Numbered from the stretch's first letter, positions 1 through 8,982 are shown. The stretch is DNA of 64,000 nucleotides from JAMHWD01 sp035911135 (GCA_035911135.1 JAMHWD010000027.1:62001-126000); one strand, 5' to 3'. Program-made: numbers and translations. Notes: a model not told the origin generated them from the letters alone.

Positions 1-482
1 CCAAAGGGCCGGATCATGTTCGCGGCGCAGCGGCGATACTTTCCGCCGTGGAGTTGCCGGGCGAATATATCGGCTTTGTTGAAGGCAATGATATCACCAT
101 GGGTGATGTTGATGTTGTGGTCTCGGATGGTTATGCCGGTAACATCGCCTTAAAGACCGCCGAAGGCGTGGGTAAGCTGACCGGACATTTCTTCAAGGAG
201 ACGATCAAATCGGATCCGTTGGCTATATTGGGCGGCTTACTGGCCTATTTCTCTATTAAAAAACTCAAGGCCCGCATGGATCCGCGCCTGTATAATGGCG
301 GTGTTTTTCTGGGGCTGAATGGCATGTGCATCAAAAGCCATGGCGGCAGTGATGATTTTGCCTTTTCGCGCGCGATCCTGCTGGCGCTTCAGCTTTCAGA
401 ACGCGGCTATATCAAGGCCGTTTCCAAGGACATCGAAAACCTTATGGGGCAGGATAAATTACTGACGGAGGCTGCGGTATGA
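1..482 (+). CDS. plsX: phosphate acyltransferase PlsX (5' truncated by window edge)
   Basis: This is the C-terminal part of PlsX, which makes acyl-phosphate from acyl-ACP as the first step of the PlsX/PlsY phospholipid pathway at the membrane. The reading frame is open from base 3, and the start lies outside the window. Family-typical stretches are visible, including FVEGNDI, VSDGYAGN, GGLLAYFS and NGGVFLGLNG. The stop overlaps the fabH start (ATGA), so the two genes are translationally coupled. The plsX-fabH order is conserved in many bacteria. The identification is firm. Confidence 0.95.
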   Translation, partial: KGPDHVRGAAAILSAVELPGEYIGFVEGNDITMGDVDVVVSDGYAGNIALKTAEGVGKLTGHFFKETIKSDPLAILGGLLAYFSIKKLKARMDPRLYNGGVFLGLNGMCIKSHGGSDDFAFSRAILLALQLSERGYIKAVSKDIENLMGQDKLLTEAAV

Positions 483-1462
483 TCAAAGCCAATACCCGCG
501 CCGTAATCCGCGCCACAGGATCATATCTGCCGGAAAAAATCCTGACCAATGCTGAACTGGCCAAGATGGTGGATACATCGGATGAATGGATCGTCCAGCG
601 CAGCGGCATTCACCAGCGCCATATTGCTGCCGAAGGCCAGACCACGGCCGATATGGCAATTGAAGCCGGGTGGAAGGCAATCGAGAAATCCGGTCTTGAG
701 CCGACAGATATTGATACGGTGATTGTCGCCACCACGACGGCGGATAGAAGTTTTCCAGCCGTTGCCACCAAGGTGCAGGCTGATTTGGGTCTGCCGCGCG
801 GCATTGCTTTTGATGTGCAGGCGGTTTGCTCCGGCTTTGTGTATGCGCTGGCTGTGGCTAATTCCTTTATTCTGACAGGACAATCAAAGCGTATTTTGCT
901 GATCGGGGCGGAGAAAATGTCTGCGCTGCTGAACTGGGAAGACCGCACAACTTGTGTTCTTTTTGGCGATGGTGCCGGCGCTGTGATACTGGAGGCGCAA
1001 GCCGGGCAGGGCGATATCACCGACCGCGGAGTCTTCTCGACGCATCTTTACTCCAACGGCAACCAGCGTGATCTGCTTTATGTAGATGGCGGGATATCTT
1101 CGACCGGCACAACAGGCCATATCGTTATGCAGGGCAAGGAAGTTTTTAAATACGCCGTTTCCTATATGGCCGATGCCGTGAATGAGGCCTTGAAAGAAAA
1201 TAAGGTGACCGCGGATCAGATTGACTGGCTGGTGCCGCATCAGGCCAATATCCGTATTCTTGAGGCTACGGCCCAGAAGCTGGGTGTGTCGATGGAAAAG
1301 GTCATTGTCACGGTTGGCGATCACGGGAATACATCCGCCGCCTCAATCCCGCTGGCGCTTGATGCTGGCGTGCGTGACGGGCGCGTGAAACAGGGCGATT
1401 TATTGCTGCTGGAAGCCATGGGCGGCGGGCTGACCTGGGGCTCGGCGCTGGTACGTTTCTGA
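479..1462 (+). CDS. fabH: 3-oxoacyl-ACP synthase III (KAS III)
   Basis: FabH condenses acetyl-CoA with malonyl-ACP to start fatty acid synthesis in the cytoplasm. The 327-residue length is normal for the family. The Cys-His-Asn triad is visible as Cys117 (AVCSGF), His254 (VPHQAN) and Asn284 (GNTSAAS), and the C-terminal GGGLTWGSAL motif is present. The ATG overlaps the plsX stop by 4 bases. About 130 bp separate it from ihfA, which follows in the same direction. Confidence 0.97.
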   Translation: MIKANTRAVIRATGSYLPEKILTNAELAKMVDTSDEWIVQRSGIHQRHIAAEGQTTADMAIEAGWKAIEKSGLEPTDIDTVIVATTTADRSFPAVATKVQADLGLPRGIAFDVQAVCSGFVYALAVANSFILTGQSKRILLIGAEKMSALLNWEDRTTCVLFGDGAGAVILEAQAGQGDITDRGVFSTHLYSNGNQRDLLYVDGGISSTGTTGHIVMQGKEVFKYAVSYMADAVNEALKENKVTADQIDWLVPHQANIRILEATAQKLGVSMEKVIVTVGDHGNTSAASIPLALDAGVRDGRVKQGDLLLLEAMGGGLTWGSALVRF

Positions 1463-1593
1463 TACTTAAGGAAATCTTTCTTACATATTGAAGATATTCA
1501 CATTTTTCCTGTCGATAACCTTGCGCGCTCCCTTGACCCAAGCCCGGTCAGCGTCTAAGGTTTTTAACATTACAAGACATGGAGAGTCCTCGT

Positions 1594-1899
1594 ATGAATA
1601 ATCAAACGATCACGCGCGCCGATTTGTCGGAAGCTGTTTATGAGCAGGTGGGTCTGTCCCGCAATGATTCCTCGGATCTGGTCGAGGCGGTGCTGGATGA
1701 AATCGCCGATGCGCTGGTTGCCGGCAACACTGTGAAAATTTCTTCCTTTGGCAGTTTTTCAGTCAAAGCCAAATCCGAGCGCGTGGGCCGCAATCCGAAA
1801 ACAGGCGTAGAAGTGCCTATTTCGCCGCGCAAGGTTATCGTGTTCCGTGCCTCGCATGTCCTCAAAGACAGAATTAATACAGGCGCGAAGCAAGCCTAA
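1594..1899 (+). CDS. ihfA: integration host factor subunit alpha
   Basis: This is a HU/IHF-family DNA-bending protein of about 101 residues. It carries the family core ITRADLSEAVYEQVGLSR, the beta-arm region SFGSFSVKAK and the NPKTG..V.I..R arm tip. IhfA forms a heterodimer with IhfB and bends DNA for transcription and replication. An ATG also exists at 1579, but GGAG at 1581-1584 sits 9 bases before the ATG at 1594, so I take 1594 as the start. The fabH-ihfA-merR order is common in Alphaproteobacteria and supports alpha over HU. A separate HU gene lies at 34026. Confidence 0.92.
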   Translation: MNNQTITRADLSEAVYEQVGLSRNDSSDLVEAVLDEIADALVAGNTVKISSFGSFSVKAKSERVGRNPKTGVEVPISPRKVIVFRASHVLKDRINTGAKQA

Positions 1900-1942
1900 G
1901 AATAAAGACGCATAACAATAAAAATCAGGGAAAGCACAAGGA

Positions 1943-2455
1943 ATGGGCGCAGAAAATTTAAGCAAGAATAATGCAGATGTAACGCTTCAGGATGAAGTTA
2001 TCGCGGATGGCCCGGTTGCCACAGACCGCGTCAAGAAATCGGCCGGTGCATTCCGTACGATCAGCGAAGTTGCCGACGAGCTGGATGTACAGCAGCACGT
2101 GCTGCGCTTCTGGGAAACCAAGTTTTCGCAAGTCCGTCCCTTAAAGCGCGGCGGCGGTCGCCGTTATTACCGCCCCGAGGATGTGGCGCTGCTGAAGAAA
2201 ATCCATGAGCTGCTCTACGCGCAGGGCTATACCATCAAGGGCGTGCAGAAGCTCCTCCGCGAGAATGGCAAGAATGCGCTGCTGCAGGCTGATTTTTCAA
2301 CGGGCGTTGCTGTGATCCAGCCTAAAATCGTTGCGCCGCCGGCCAATTCCGATAAGGAAGATGTTCAGGCGGGCATGAGCGCCGAACAGGTCACGCTTCT
2401 GGAGGCCGCCTTGACGGAACTCAAGGACATCCGCGCTCTGATGAAGGCGGAATAG
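1943..2455 (+). CDS. MerR-family transcriptional regulator
   Basis: The protein has 170 residues with an N-terminal winged-helix MerR domain at about residues 35-105. The motif TISEVADELDVQQHVLRFWE is followed by RRYYRPEDVALL and HELLYAQGYTIKGVQKLL. This conserved type, downstream of ihfA, lacks the Cys metal site of MerR/CueR, and its ligand is unknown. The C-terminal part is variable and probably forms a dimer helix. AGGGAAAG lies about 8 bases before the ATG. It is probably co-transcribed with ihfA. Confidence 0.9.
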   Translation: MGAENLSKNNADVTLQDEVIADGPVATDRVKKSAGAFRTISEVADELDVQQHVLRFWETKFSQVRPLKRGGGRRYYRPEDVALLKKIHELLYAQGYTIKGVQKLLRENGKNALLQADFSTGVAVIQPKIVAPPANSDKEDVQAGMSAEQVTLLEAALTELKDIRALMKAE

Positions 2456-2520
2456 GCCTGTTTTTATAAAATAATGCTTTCAAACCATGGGGCTTCTCTG
2501 ATATGAGATTAGCCCATCGG

Positions 2521-2597
2521 CGGAACGTAGCGCAGCCTGGTAGCGCACTTGCATGGGGTGCAAGGGGTCGGAGGTTCAAATCCTCTCGTTCCGACCA
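2521..2597 (+). tRNA. tRNA-Pro (anticodon GGG)
   Basis: A full cloverleaf can be folded. The acceptor CGGAACG pairs with CGTTCCG, the anticodon stem CTTGC/GCAAG holds the loop ATGGGGT with anticodon GGG, and the T loop is TTCAAAT. The terminal CCA is encoded. The 160 bases downstream, up to the AAA+ gene, are T-rich and show no convincing gene. Confidence 0.97.
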
Positions 2598-2774
2598 TTT
2601 CTTCTGCACCGGCCATTTTCCCTCGCATCTTTACTAGAGGCTCTCTTTTTATCGCCTATAGCTGCGCCTTATTTTACGCAGTGCTATTTCATGCATTTTT
2701 TTAAATAATTCTTGCATTTATTTTCCGTATTTGCTTTTATCCTCCCATATAAAAATATGCCGGGAGATAAAAAA

Positions 2775-5018
2775 GTGACGGAAGTTCAAAGCCGCGAAGC
2801 TGATAAAGCCTTGAAATTGCTGGATGGTGGGGACAGTTATGCTGAACTGCAGGCTTACCGGTTTATGCTGAACTTCGTCAACAACACCGATCCCAAGCGC
2901 CCGTCTGCCTATAATTTCTGTCATGCGATGGAAACGGCAATGTCCGATATCGCTGGTTTTCCAGCCAAGGCCAAGACAAAAAAGAGCAGCAAGACAACGG
3001 AAGTCAAAGAAATCTACTATGTCGGGCAAAAAGTGCCCCAGCATAACAAGGTCATTCCGGAGGATTGGGCGACCTTGAAGTCATATCTCGAAGGTCAGAT
3101 TAGAGAGCTTGAGGCGGACCCCGATCTGGTGCAAATGCCGGCGGAGCTTGAGAATTTGATCGCGCTGTCGGAACATCTGGGTTTGAGCGAGGTCGATCGT
3201 AATGTGCTGACCTTTGTGTATAGCCTTGAGAGCTCGGGTTTTTTGGCAGGTATTGTTTCCGATCTTTGCGCCAAGCCTGAGTCATTGGGGGCTGCGATTG
3301 CCACGATGTGCAATGATGCCGCCAATTATGCGCGTTATTCGCAAGCCGTATCGCCGGAAGGAAAATTCATCAAATTTGGTTTGATGTACAAGCAGGATGA
3401 TAATATTTTCCCGGCCTTCTTCCCGGATATGATGGCCAAATTCAACACCCCCGATCTGGCGCGTGAGGATATCGTCAAGCTGATGGTGGGCCAGCCCGCC
3501 CATAGCGAATTGGATTACGAAGATTTTGCCTATCTGGGTAAGGATCTGGATATGATTGCCGATATCCTGAAAACGGCGGTAGAGACGGGTGAACGCGGTG
3601 TAAATATTCTGGTCTATGGACCGGCTGGCGGCGGCAAGACAGAGCTTTCACGCACGATTGCCAAGAAAATCGGCCTTCCCGTGTTCTCGATCGGCGAAGC
3701 TGAAGGCTCCGGTCAGGACAAGAAGGTGGCCGATGTCGATGAGGATATTGGTTATCAGGGCAGCTTTGTGGAAAAGGATAATTCCTCTACCGGCAAGCGC
3801 CGCTTGGGTGAATTGCTCCGCGCGCAGACATTGCTGGGTGATGGACATTCCTGCGTGCTGCATTTCGATGAAATCGAGGATTTGCTGCTGAAGGGGACCG
3901 ATGCGTCCAAGGCATCTGATACCGAGAGCAAGATCGAGATCAACCGCCTGCTTGAGAATAATGCCGTTCCCGTTATCTGGAATGGAAACGATCCGGAGAA
4001 ATTCCATCAAGCGGTGCGCGATCGCTTTACCTTCTCGCTCTATATTGATCACCCGCCTGTTGTCGTGCGCCGCCGCATCTGGGAGCGTCAGTCGAAACAG
4101 CAAGGTGTTGAATTAAAACCTACTGAACTTGATATGCTGGCCCGGAAATATGATGCCATGCCGCGCAAGATTGCGCTGGCGATCAAGGCGGCCAAATTAT
4201 CGGGCGGCGGACTTGACGCTATTGAGGTCGCTCTGCCAGCCGCAGCCAAAGTAACAGCGGGATCGCGTATGGCAATTCTGGATCATCAGACCGTCAGCGG
4301 CAATTATGACCCTGCCTTCAGCAACATCAAAGAGGATGTTTTAGGCGCAAGCCCGTTACCGGCGATTATCGGCAAAGGCAAGGATCGTTTGCCATTTTCA
4401 TTGCTGATTAAAGGGGAAAAGGGCGCAGGATTGCGTTCGGTGGCGCGTCACATTTCTGAAGAAATTGCGCTTAACCCCTATGAAGCCTCAATGGAAGTAC
4501 TGGCAACGCCAACCCAGCAATCAACGCCGGAAATGAATCTTTTTTCGGCATTTGCCACGGCTGCGGATACAGGGAGATTTCTATGTATTCATGATATTGA
4601 ACATTTATCCCCGGCGCCGAACTCAATGAGCGGATGGGATAATAACACGCTGCTCAAGACCTTTTTGGAGATCGCGCGCAATCACCCGTTACCCTTTGCG
4701 GTCACGACATCGCAAGATATCAGAAATTTTGACAAGGCTCTTTGTGTTGCTTTTTCGGAGCGTTTGACACTTCAAACCATGACAGAAGATCTGTCAGCAA
4801 GGGCTTTTGAAAAATTCTTCGCAAGACCGACGCCTTCGCATTTTGATGAAATCAAAGGCCTTGTTGTTGCTGATTTTGCGGAAGTGCAGAAAATGCTTAA
4901 ACGCCAGCGCCCGCAAGATATTGGCGAAGACCAGATCATGGATATGCTGCTCCAACAGAAGTCGATCCGCGTTGGGGCCGAAAAAGTGCCTATGGGTTTG
5001 ATCCCGCATAGAAGCTGA
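2775..5018 (+). CDS. large AAA+ ATPase, tandem AAA modules with the second degenerate
   Basis: This is a cytoplasmic protein of about 748 residues and unknown substrate. An N-terminal region of about 270 residues resembles no fold I can name. An AAA+ module follows, with Walker A GPAGGGKTE near residue 283, Walker B CVLHFDEIEDLL, a sensor-like VIWNGND and an arginine-finger candidate in VRDRFTF. A second module has a weakened P-loop (IKGEKGAGLRS) and an altered Walker B (FLCIHDIEHL), so it probably does not hydrolyse ATP. The start is uncertain: GGGAG at 2762-2766 fits GTG 2775 with 8-base spacing, while ATG 2757 in the same frame has no good ribosome site. The gene stands alone between tRNA-Pro and a lipoprotein. 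Confidence 0.8.
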   Translation: MTEVQSREADKALKLLDGGDSYAELQAYRFMLNFVNNTDPKRPSAYNFCHAMETAMSDIAGFPAKAKTKKSSKTTEVKEIYYVGQKVPQHNKVIPEDWATLKSYLEGQIRELEADPDLVQMPAELENLIALSEHLGLSEVDRNVLTFVYSLESSGFLAGIVSDLCAKPESLGAAIATMCNDAANYARYSQAVSPEGKFIKFGLMYKQDDNIFPAFFPDMMAKFNTPDLAREDIVKLMVGQPAHSELDYEDFAYLGKDLDMIADILKTAVETGERGVNILVYGPAGGGKTELSRTIAKKIGLPVFSIGEAEGSGQDKKVADVDEDIGYQGSFVEKDNSSTGKRRLGELLRAQTLLGDGHSCVLHFDEIEDLLLKGTDASKASDTESKIEINRLLENNAVPVIWNGNDPEKFHQAVRDRFTFSLYIDHPPVVVRRRIWERQSKQQGVELKPTELDMLARKYDAMPRKIALAIKAAKLSGGGLDAIEVALPAAAKVTAGSRMAILDHQTVSGNYDPAFSNIKEDVLGASPLPAIIGKGKDRLPFSLLIKGEKGAGLRSVARHISEEIALNPYEASMEVLATPTQQSTPEMNLFSAFATAADTGRFLCIHDIEHLSPAPNSMSGWDNNTLLKTFLEIARNHPLPFAVTTSQDIRNFDKALCVAFSERLTLQTMTEDLSARAFEKFFARPTPSHFDEIKGLVVADFAEVQKMLKRQRPQDIGEDQIMDMLLQQKSIRVGAEKVPMGLIPHRS

Positions 5019-5053
5019 AATTATGCCTTAAACCAGTTTTATTTACATAAATA

Positions 5054-5082
5054 TTGACATATTTGATTTTTATGTGTATATT
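5054..5082 (+). promoter_or_regulatory. sigma70-type promoter upstream of the lipoprotein gene
   Basis: TTGACA at 5054-5059 is followed after 17 bases by TATATT at 5077-5082, close to the consensus. It lies in an AT-rich gap just before the small lipoprotein gene. The expected transcript start is near 5089. Confidence 0.6.
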
Positions 5083-5126
5083 GTGCTACATAAAATTCAA
5101 CGGCAACAAATATGAGGCTTTTTAAA

Positions 5127-5498
5127 ATGTCACTGAGATCAAAATTAGCAGTAGCAGCACTGGGCAGTTCAACAATGCTTTCGGCTTGCGCGCCGGGCAT
5201 GGAAATTCAGGAAACAGACGCAAGATTAGTGGGCGGCGGCTTGGGCGCTTATATTGCCAGTGAAGCTTCCAGCGGCAATGGCTATGCGACGGCTGCAGGC
5301 GCGGCTCTGGGTGCAGGTTTTGGCGGTATGCTGTCAGGCATGACGCAAAGCCCTTGCGATCAAAATACAAATGTTAACGAAGATCTTGTTACGGGCCGCA
5401 TTACGAGTGCAACACGTACAACAAATTGTAACCAGGGCGTTGCCGCGCCTAATTTGCCGGGTGTTGCATGGGGTGCTTTACAGGTTCCTGGATATTAA
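5127..5498 (+). CDS. small lipoprotein with glycine-rich segment
   Basis: This is a predicted exported lipoprotein of about 123 residues and unknown function. It has a basic N terminus (MSLRSK), a hydrophobic stretch and a lipobox LSAC that would give a lipidated Cys. A Gly/Ala-rich glycine-zipper-like segment follows (GGGLGAYIASEASSG, AAGAALGAGFGGML), then a polar tail with two further Cys. ATG 5112 is in frame, but GAGG at 5113-5116 spaces well for ATG 5127. The resemblance is to the SlyB/17-kDa surface antigen type, by composition only. A strong promoter candidate precedes it. Confidence 0.7.
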   Translation: MSLRSKLAVAALGSSTMLSACAPGMEIQETDARLVGGGLGAYIASEASSGNGYATAAGAALGAGFGGMLSGMTQSPCDQNTNVNEDLVTGRITSATRTTNCNQGVAAPNLPGVAWGALQVPGY

Positions 5499-5512
5499 TA
5501 TAAAACTCTCTC

Positions 5513-5836
5513 ATGACAGAGTTCTGCCTTGTATATGCAGTATTCAAGGACAAGGAGGAGGCGGTGAAAATCGCCTCTTTTGCTGTTGAGAACAGGCTTG
5601 CGGCCTGCGTGAATATTGCCCAGCACCCGCATATTTCCATCTATGAATGGCAAGGCAAGATTGAGCACGGGCAGGAAATCGCCGCGTGGTTCAAGACCAC
5701 AAAAGGGGCTTATCCGTCCCTTGAGGCGGCCATCAAATCCATGCATTCCTATGAAACGCCCTGTATTCTCGCCCTGGATATCACTAATGGTAATTCAGGA
5801 TTTCTGGGGTGGATAAAAGAGCAGACGAGCCAATAA
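5513..5836 (+). CDS. cutA: CutA1-like divalent-cation tolerance protein
   Basis: This 107-residue protein matches the CutA1 family, small trimeric cytoplasmic proteins linked to copper/divalent-cation tolerance whose precise role is unsettled. Family motifs are RLAACVNI near residue 27, SIYEWQGKIE, EIAAWFKTT and HSYETPCILAL. It lies 14 bases after the lipoprotein gene, probably on the same transcript. The ribosome site before the ATG is weak. Confidence 0.92.
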   Translation: MTEFCLVYAVFKDKEEAVKIASFAVENRLAACVNIAQHPHISIYEWQGKIEHGQEIAAWFKTTKGAYPSLEAAIKSMHSYETPCILALDITNGNSGFLGWIKEQTSQ

Positions 5837-5872
5837 CTTACAATATGGGTATTATAATACCTTATTTGTAAG
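5837..5872. repeat. 36-bp interrupted palindrome between cutA and rplM
   Basis: The two 18-base halves are complementary at 14 of 18 positions. Outer arms CTTACAA/TTGTAAG flank a perfect 14-base core GGTATTATAATACC. No T-run follows, so it is a poor intrinsic terminator. The bipartite symmetry looks more like a protein-binding operator. It begins right at the cutA stop, 27 bases before the candidate rplM -35 element. Confidence 0.6.
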
Positions 5873-5898
5873 CGCCTGAAAAATCATCAAAAAACACA

Positions 5899-5928
5899 TT
5901 GACAATCACGCCCCAGATGCGGCATAAC
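5899..5928 (+). promoter_or_regulatory. candidate promoter for rplM-rpsI
   Basis: TTGACA at 5899-5904 is followed after 18 bases by CATAAC (5923-5928) as a possible -10. The -35 is perfect and the -10 is weak. It lies 34 bases before the rplM start codon. Confidence 0.4.
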
Positions 5929-5961
5929 CTCGTTCATTCTTGGAAAATAAGGATAAGAACA

Positions 5962-6423
5962 ATGAAAACATACTCGATTAAACCATCCGAGATCGAAAAG
6001 AAGTGGCTTCTGATCGATGCTGAGGATCTGGTTCTGGGCCGTCTGGCCAGCCTCGTGGCGATGCGCCTCCGCGGCAAGCACAAGCCTTCCTTCACACCGC
6101 ACATGGATTGCGGCGATAACGTGATTGTGATTAACGCTGAAAAAGTTGCCCTGACCGGTAACAAGCGCGCCGATGACGTGTTCTACTGGCACACGGGCTA
6201 TCCCGGCGGTATCAAGGAACGCACAAAGGCACAGCAGCTGGATGGGAAATATCCAGAGCGCGTCATTGAAAAAGCTGTTGAGCGTATGCTGCCGAAGGGT
6301 CCTCTGGGCCGCAAGGTTTTGGGCAATCTGCGCGTTTACAAAGGCACGCAGCACCCGCACGAAGCGCAAAATCCTGAAAAACTGGATGTTGCGGCGATGA
6401 ACTCCAAAAACAAGAGAGCTTAA
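5962..6423 (+). CDS. rplM: 50S ribosomal protein L13
   Basis: L13 is an early-assembly large-subunit protein. The 153 residues include WLLIDAEDLVLGRLAS, FTPHMDCGDNVIVINAEK, HTGYPGG and RMLPKGPLGRKVLGNLRVYKG, all family-typical. The frame is open further upstream, but AAGGA at 5948-5952 fits ATG 5962 and the protein then aligns with the usual L13 start. It is followed after 3 bases by rpsI, the standard pair. Confidence 0.97.
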   Translation: MKTYSIKPSEIEKKWLLIDAEDLVLGRLASLVAMRLRGKHKPSFTPHMDCGDNVIVINAEKVALTGNKRADDVFYWHTGYPGGIKERTKAQQLDGKYPERVIEKAVERMLPKGPLGRKVLGNLRVYKGTQHPHEAQNPEKLDVAAMNSKNKRA

Positions 6424-6426
6424 ACC

Positions 6427-6942
6427 ATGGCGACTAAAGGCAAAAAAGTAAATGATCTGAAAGATCTGGGTAGCGCGAAGGCTGATGCTGCGGCTGCTCC
6501 TGTTGCGAATGACGGCGTGAATGAAGCGCCCAAGCGTGAAAAGCAAGTTGATGCCAAGGGCCGTGCATACGGCACAGGCCGCCGTAAGGACGCTGTTGCC
6601 CGCGTATGGGTTAAGCGCGGTAACGGCAAGGTCGTGGTAAATGGCAAGGATCAGGCCGTGTATTTCGCACGCCAGACCCACCGCCTTATCCTCAACCAGC
6701 CTTTCCTGATCGTAAATGGCGTTGGCCAGTATGATGTAATGTGCACAGTCAAGGGCGGCGGTTTGTCCGGTCAAGCTGGTGCGGTACGTCATGGTATTTC
6801 CCGCGCTCTGCAGAATTTCGATCCTGAAATGCGCGGCGAACTGAAAAAGGCAGGCATGCTGACACGTGACGATCGTATCGTCGAACGTAAGAAAGTCGGC
6901 AAGCACAAAGCCCGTCGTACGAAGCAGTGGGCGAAGCGTTAA
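6427..6942 (+). CDS. rpsI: 30S ribosomal protein S9
   Basis: S9 binds the 30S head, and its C-terminal tail reaches the P-site tRNA. The core starts near residue 40 (GRAYGTGRRKDAVARVW) and ends with the typical KAR-TKQWAKR tail. At 171 residues it is longer than the 130-residue E. coli protein because of a charged Ala-rich N-terminal extension, a feature common in Alphaproteobacteria. It is co-transcribed with rplM and closed by a terminator. Confidence 0.97.
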   Translation: MATKGKKVNDLKDLGSAKADAAAAPVANDGVNEAPKREKQVDAKGRAYGTGRRKDAVARVWVKRGNGKVVVNGKDQAVYFARQTHRLILNQPFLIVNGVGQYDVMCTVKGGGLSGQAGAVRHGISRALQNFDPEMRGELKKAGMLTRDDRIVERKKVGKHKARRTKQWAKR

Positions 6943-6973
6943 TCCGCTTTTTCTATTGGTACATACAAATTTC

Positions 6974-7006
6974 AAAAGGCCCTGCTGGAAAGCGGGGCCT
7001 TTTTTG
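6974..7006 (+). terminator. intrinsic terminator after rplM-rpsI
   Basis: A GC-rich stem (AAAAGGCCC...GGGCCTTTT, with GCT/AGC closing) is followed by a run of T. It lies 32 bases past the rpsI stop and between two convergent genes. It may also slow transcription coming from phaC. Confidence 0.85.
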
Positions 7007-7048
7007 TTGGAACGGAACGTCTGTTATTAAATAAGCAATGACGTTGAG

Positions 7049-8857
7049 TTATGATCTCACCCTTACATACGATCCCGGCGCGTCTTCGATGGATTTGGTG
7101 ATGGCGCGGGCGGGAACCTTGCGGCCGCCGCTGTGACCTTTTAGCCAGAGCATCCAGTGCGGCCACCATGAGCCTTCATGCTGCTTGGCATCTTCCAGCC
7201 AGTCTTCCGGGTCTTCGGGAAGCTTGTTATTAACCCAGTGACAGTATTTTTTCTTATCCGGGTGATTGACCACGCCTGCCGTATGCCCCGAGGCTGCCAG
7301 TGTAAAGGTCACAGGGCCGGCAAAATGTTGCGGCCCCATATAGGTCGCGCGCCACGGCGCGATATGATCCTCACGCGTGGAGAGAAAATAACAGGGCGTT
7401 TTGATCTTGGAGATATCAATCGGCGTCTTGTTCATGCTAATGCCGCCCGGCTCAACCAGCACGTTATCGCGGTACATCTTGCGTAGATAAAAGCTGTGCA
7501 TCGCCGCCGGCATATTGGTGGAGTCATCGTTCCAGTACAGCAGATCAAAAGGAAATGGTTCTTTGCCCATCAGATAGTTATTGATGACAAACGACCAGAC
7601 CATGTCGTTGGCGCGGAGCAGGCTGAAGGTGCGTTGCAGATTTTTTGCCTGTAAAACGCCGGTTTCCGCCATTTCCTTGTCCATCAGGGCAAGCTGGGCA
7701 TCGTCGATAAAGAGTTTCATATCGCCCGACTCGGTGAAATCAATCAGCGTGGTGAGGAATGTCGCCGAGGCAATGCGCTTATCCTGCTTCTTTGACGCGA
7801 GATACGACAAGGTGATCGTCAGCAATGTGCCGCCCAGACAATAGCCAACAGCGTTTACATCAGGCTCCCCGGTGCGGGATTTAATTTCATCCAGCGCGGC
7901 CAGCACACCTTCTTGCATGTAATCTTCAAACCGCTTTTGCGCCAGTTTGGGATTGGGGTTGACCCATGAAATTGTAAAAACAGTATAGCCCTGTTGTACG
8001 GCCCAGTTCAGGAATGAGTTCTCGGCCTTTAAATCCAGAATATAGTATTTGTTGATCCAGGGCGGAATGATCAGCAGCGGCCGTTTGAATACTTCTTTGG
8101 TCTGGGCATCATATTGAATAAGCTGCATCAGGTCATTTTGATAAATGACCTTGCCTTTGGTCGTGGCGATGTTGCGTCCCAGTTGAAAGGCGCGGTAATC
8201 GGTGGTGGAAATGGAAAGCTCCCCGTGGCCGCGCTCCAGATCCTCAACAAGATTTTCAAGGCCTTTGACAAGGTTCTCACCGCCCGTCTTCAGGGTCTCT
8301 TTAAGGACTTCCGGATTGGTGAGCACAAAGTTAGTGGGCGAGAGTGCATTGGAGAAAAGATCAGCGTAGAATTCCAGCTTCTTTTTATCTTCAGCCTTGA
8401 GGCCTCGTGTTTCCTCGATCGCCTTATCCATCCAGTTGCAGGTCAGGAGGTAGGATTGCTTGATGAAATCAAATACGACATTCTCGCTCCATTCAGGGGC
8501 TTTGAAGCGGCGGTCTTTCTCATCGGGCGTGACGACAGGCTGGCTGGGTTTGCCCATGAATTTGAGCATGCTTTCCTGCCAGATATGCCCCATTTCCTGC
8601 CAGTAATCTGCCTGCATTTTCATGACGCGCGGCGGGTCGGAGGCGAGATTGTTCCAGAATTCGATATAGGCATCCCGGACATTCATGGGATCAAGCGGCT
8701 GATCCTGGAAATTCTGGGTAAAACGCTCGAAATAATCCAGCATAACGGGCTGGATACGTTCACAGGCCTTGGCCATGGCATGGGCCAGCATGACCGGGTC
8801 GGGAAGCTTGATATCGCTCGGCTGCTGCCCTGATTTCTGGTCTTTGCTCTCGCTCAT
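7049..8857 (-). CDS. phaC: class I polyhydroxyalkanoate synthase
   Basis: PhaC polymerises 3-hydroxyacyl-CoA into storage polyester at the granule surface. The 602-residue length fits class I enzymes. The lipase-like box GYCLGG holds the catalytic Cys340, with Asp497 (TREDHIAP) and His525 (SGHTAGVVNHP) completing the triad. The N-terminal domain includes the conserved PPWINKYYILDL stretch. No phaA, phaB or phasin gene lies nearby, so the monomer pathway must be encoded elsewhere. It is convergent with rpsI. Confidence 0.95.
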   Translation of the reverse strand: MSESKDQKSGQQPSDIKLPDPVMLAHAMAKACERIQPVMLDYFERFTQNFQDQPLDPMNVRDAYIEFWNNLASDPPRVMKMQADYWQEMGHIWQESMLKFMGKPSQPVVTPDEKDRRFKAPEWSENVVFDFIKQSYLLTCNWMDKAIEETRGLKAEDKKKLEFYADLFSNALSPTNFVLTNPEVLKETLKTGGENLVKGLENLVEDLERGHGELSISTTDYRAFQLGRNIATTKGKVIYQNDLMQLIQYDAQTKEVFKRPLLIIPPWINKYYILDLKAENSFLNWAVQQGYTVFTISWVNPNPKLAQKRFEDYMQEGVLAALDEIKSRTGEPDVNAVGYCLGGTLLTITLSYLASKKQDKRIASATFLTTLIDFTESGDMKLFIDDAQLALMDKEMAETGVLQAKNLQRTFSLLRANDMVWSFVINNYLMGKEPFPFDLLYWNDDSTNMPAAMHSFYLRKMYRDNVLVEPGGISMNKTPIDISKIKTPCYFLSTREDHIAPWRATYMGPQHFAGPVTFTLAASGHTAGVVNHPDKKKYCHWVNNKLPEDPEDWLEDAKQHEGSWWPHWMLWLKGHSGGRKVPARAITKSIEDAPGSYVRVRS

Positions 8858-8982
8858 ATGCCTGATTCCGCGCTAATTCATTAAATATTGTAAGAAAATA
8901 AAGCTTTTTAGAGCACTTGAAAAGCCCTTAGAGGCTGCATAAGATACTCACCCGAGCATATTGATTTAGGAGAATATTTCCC

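Noticed and set aside
5887..6975. 362-codon open frame antisense to rplM-rpsI
   Set aside because: It mirrors two certain ribosomal protein genes, has no ribosome site and no recognisable domain. It is a composition artefact.
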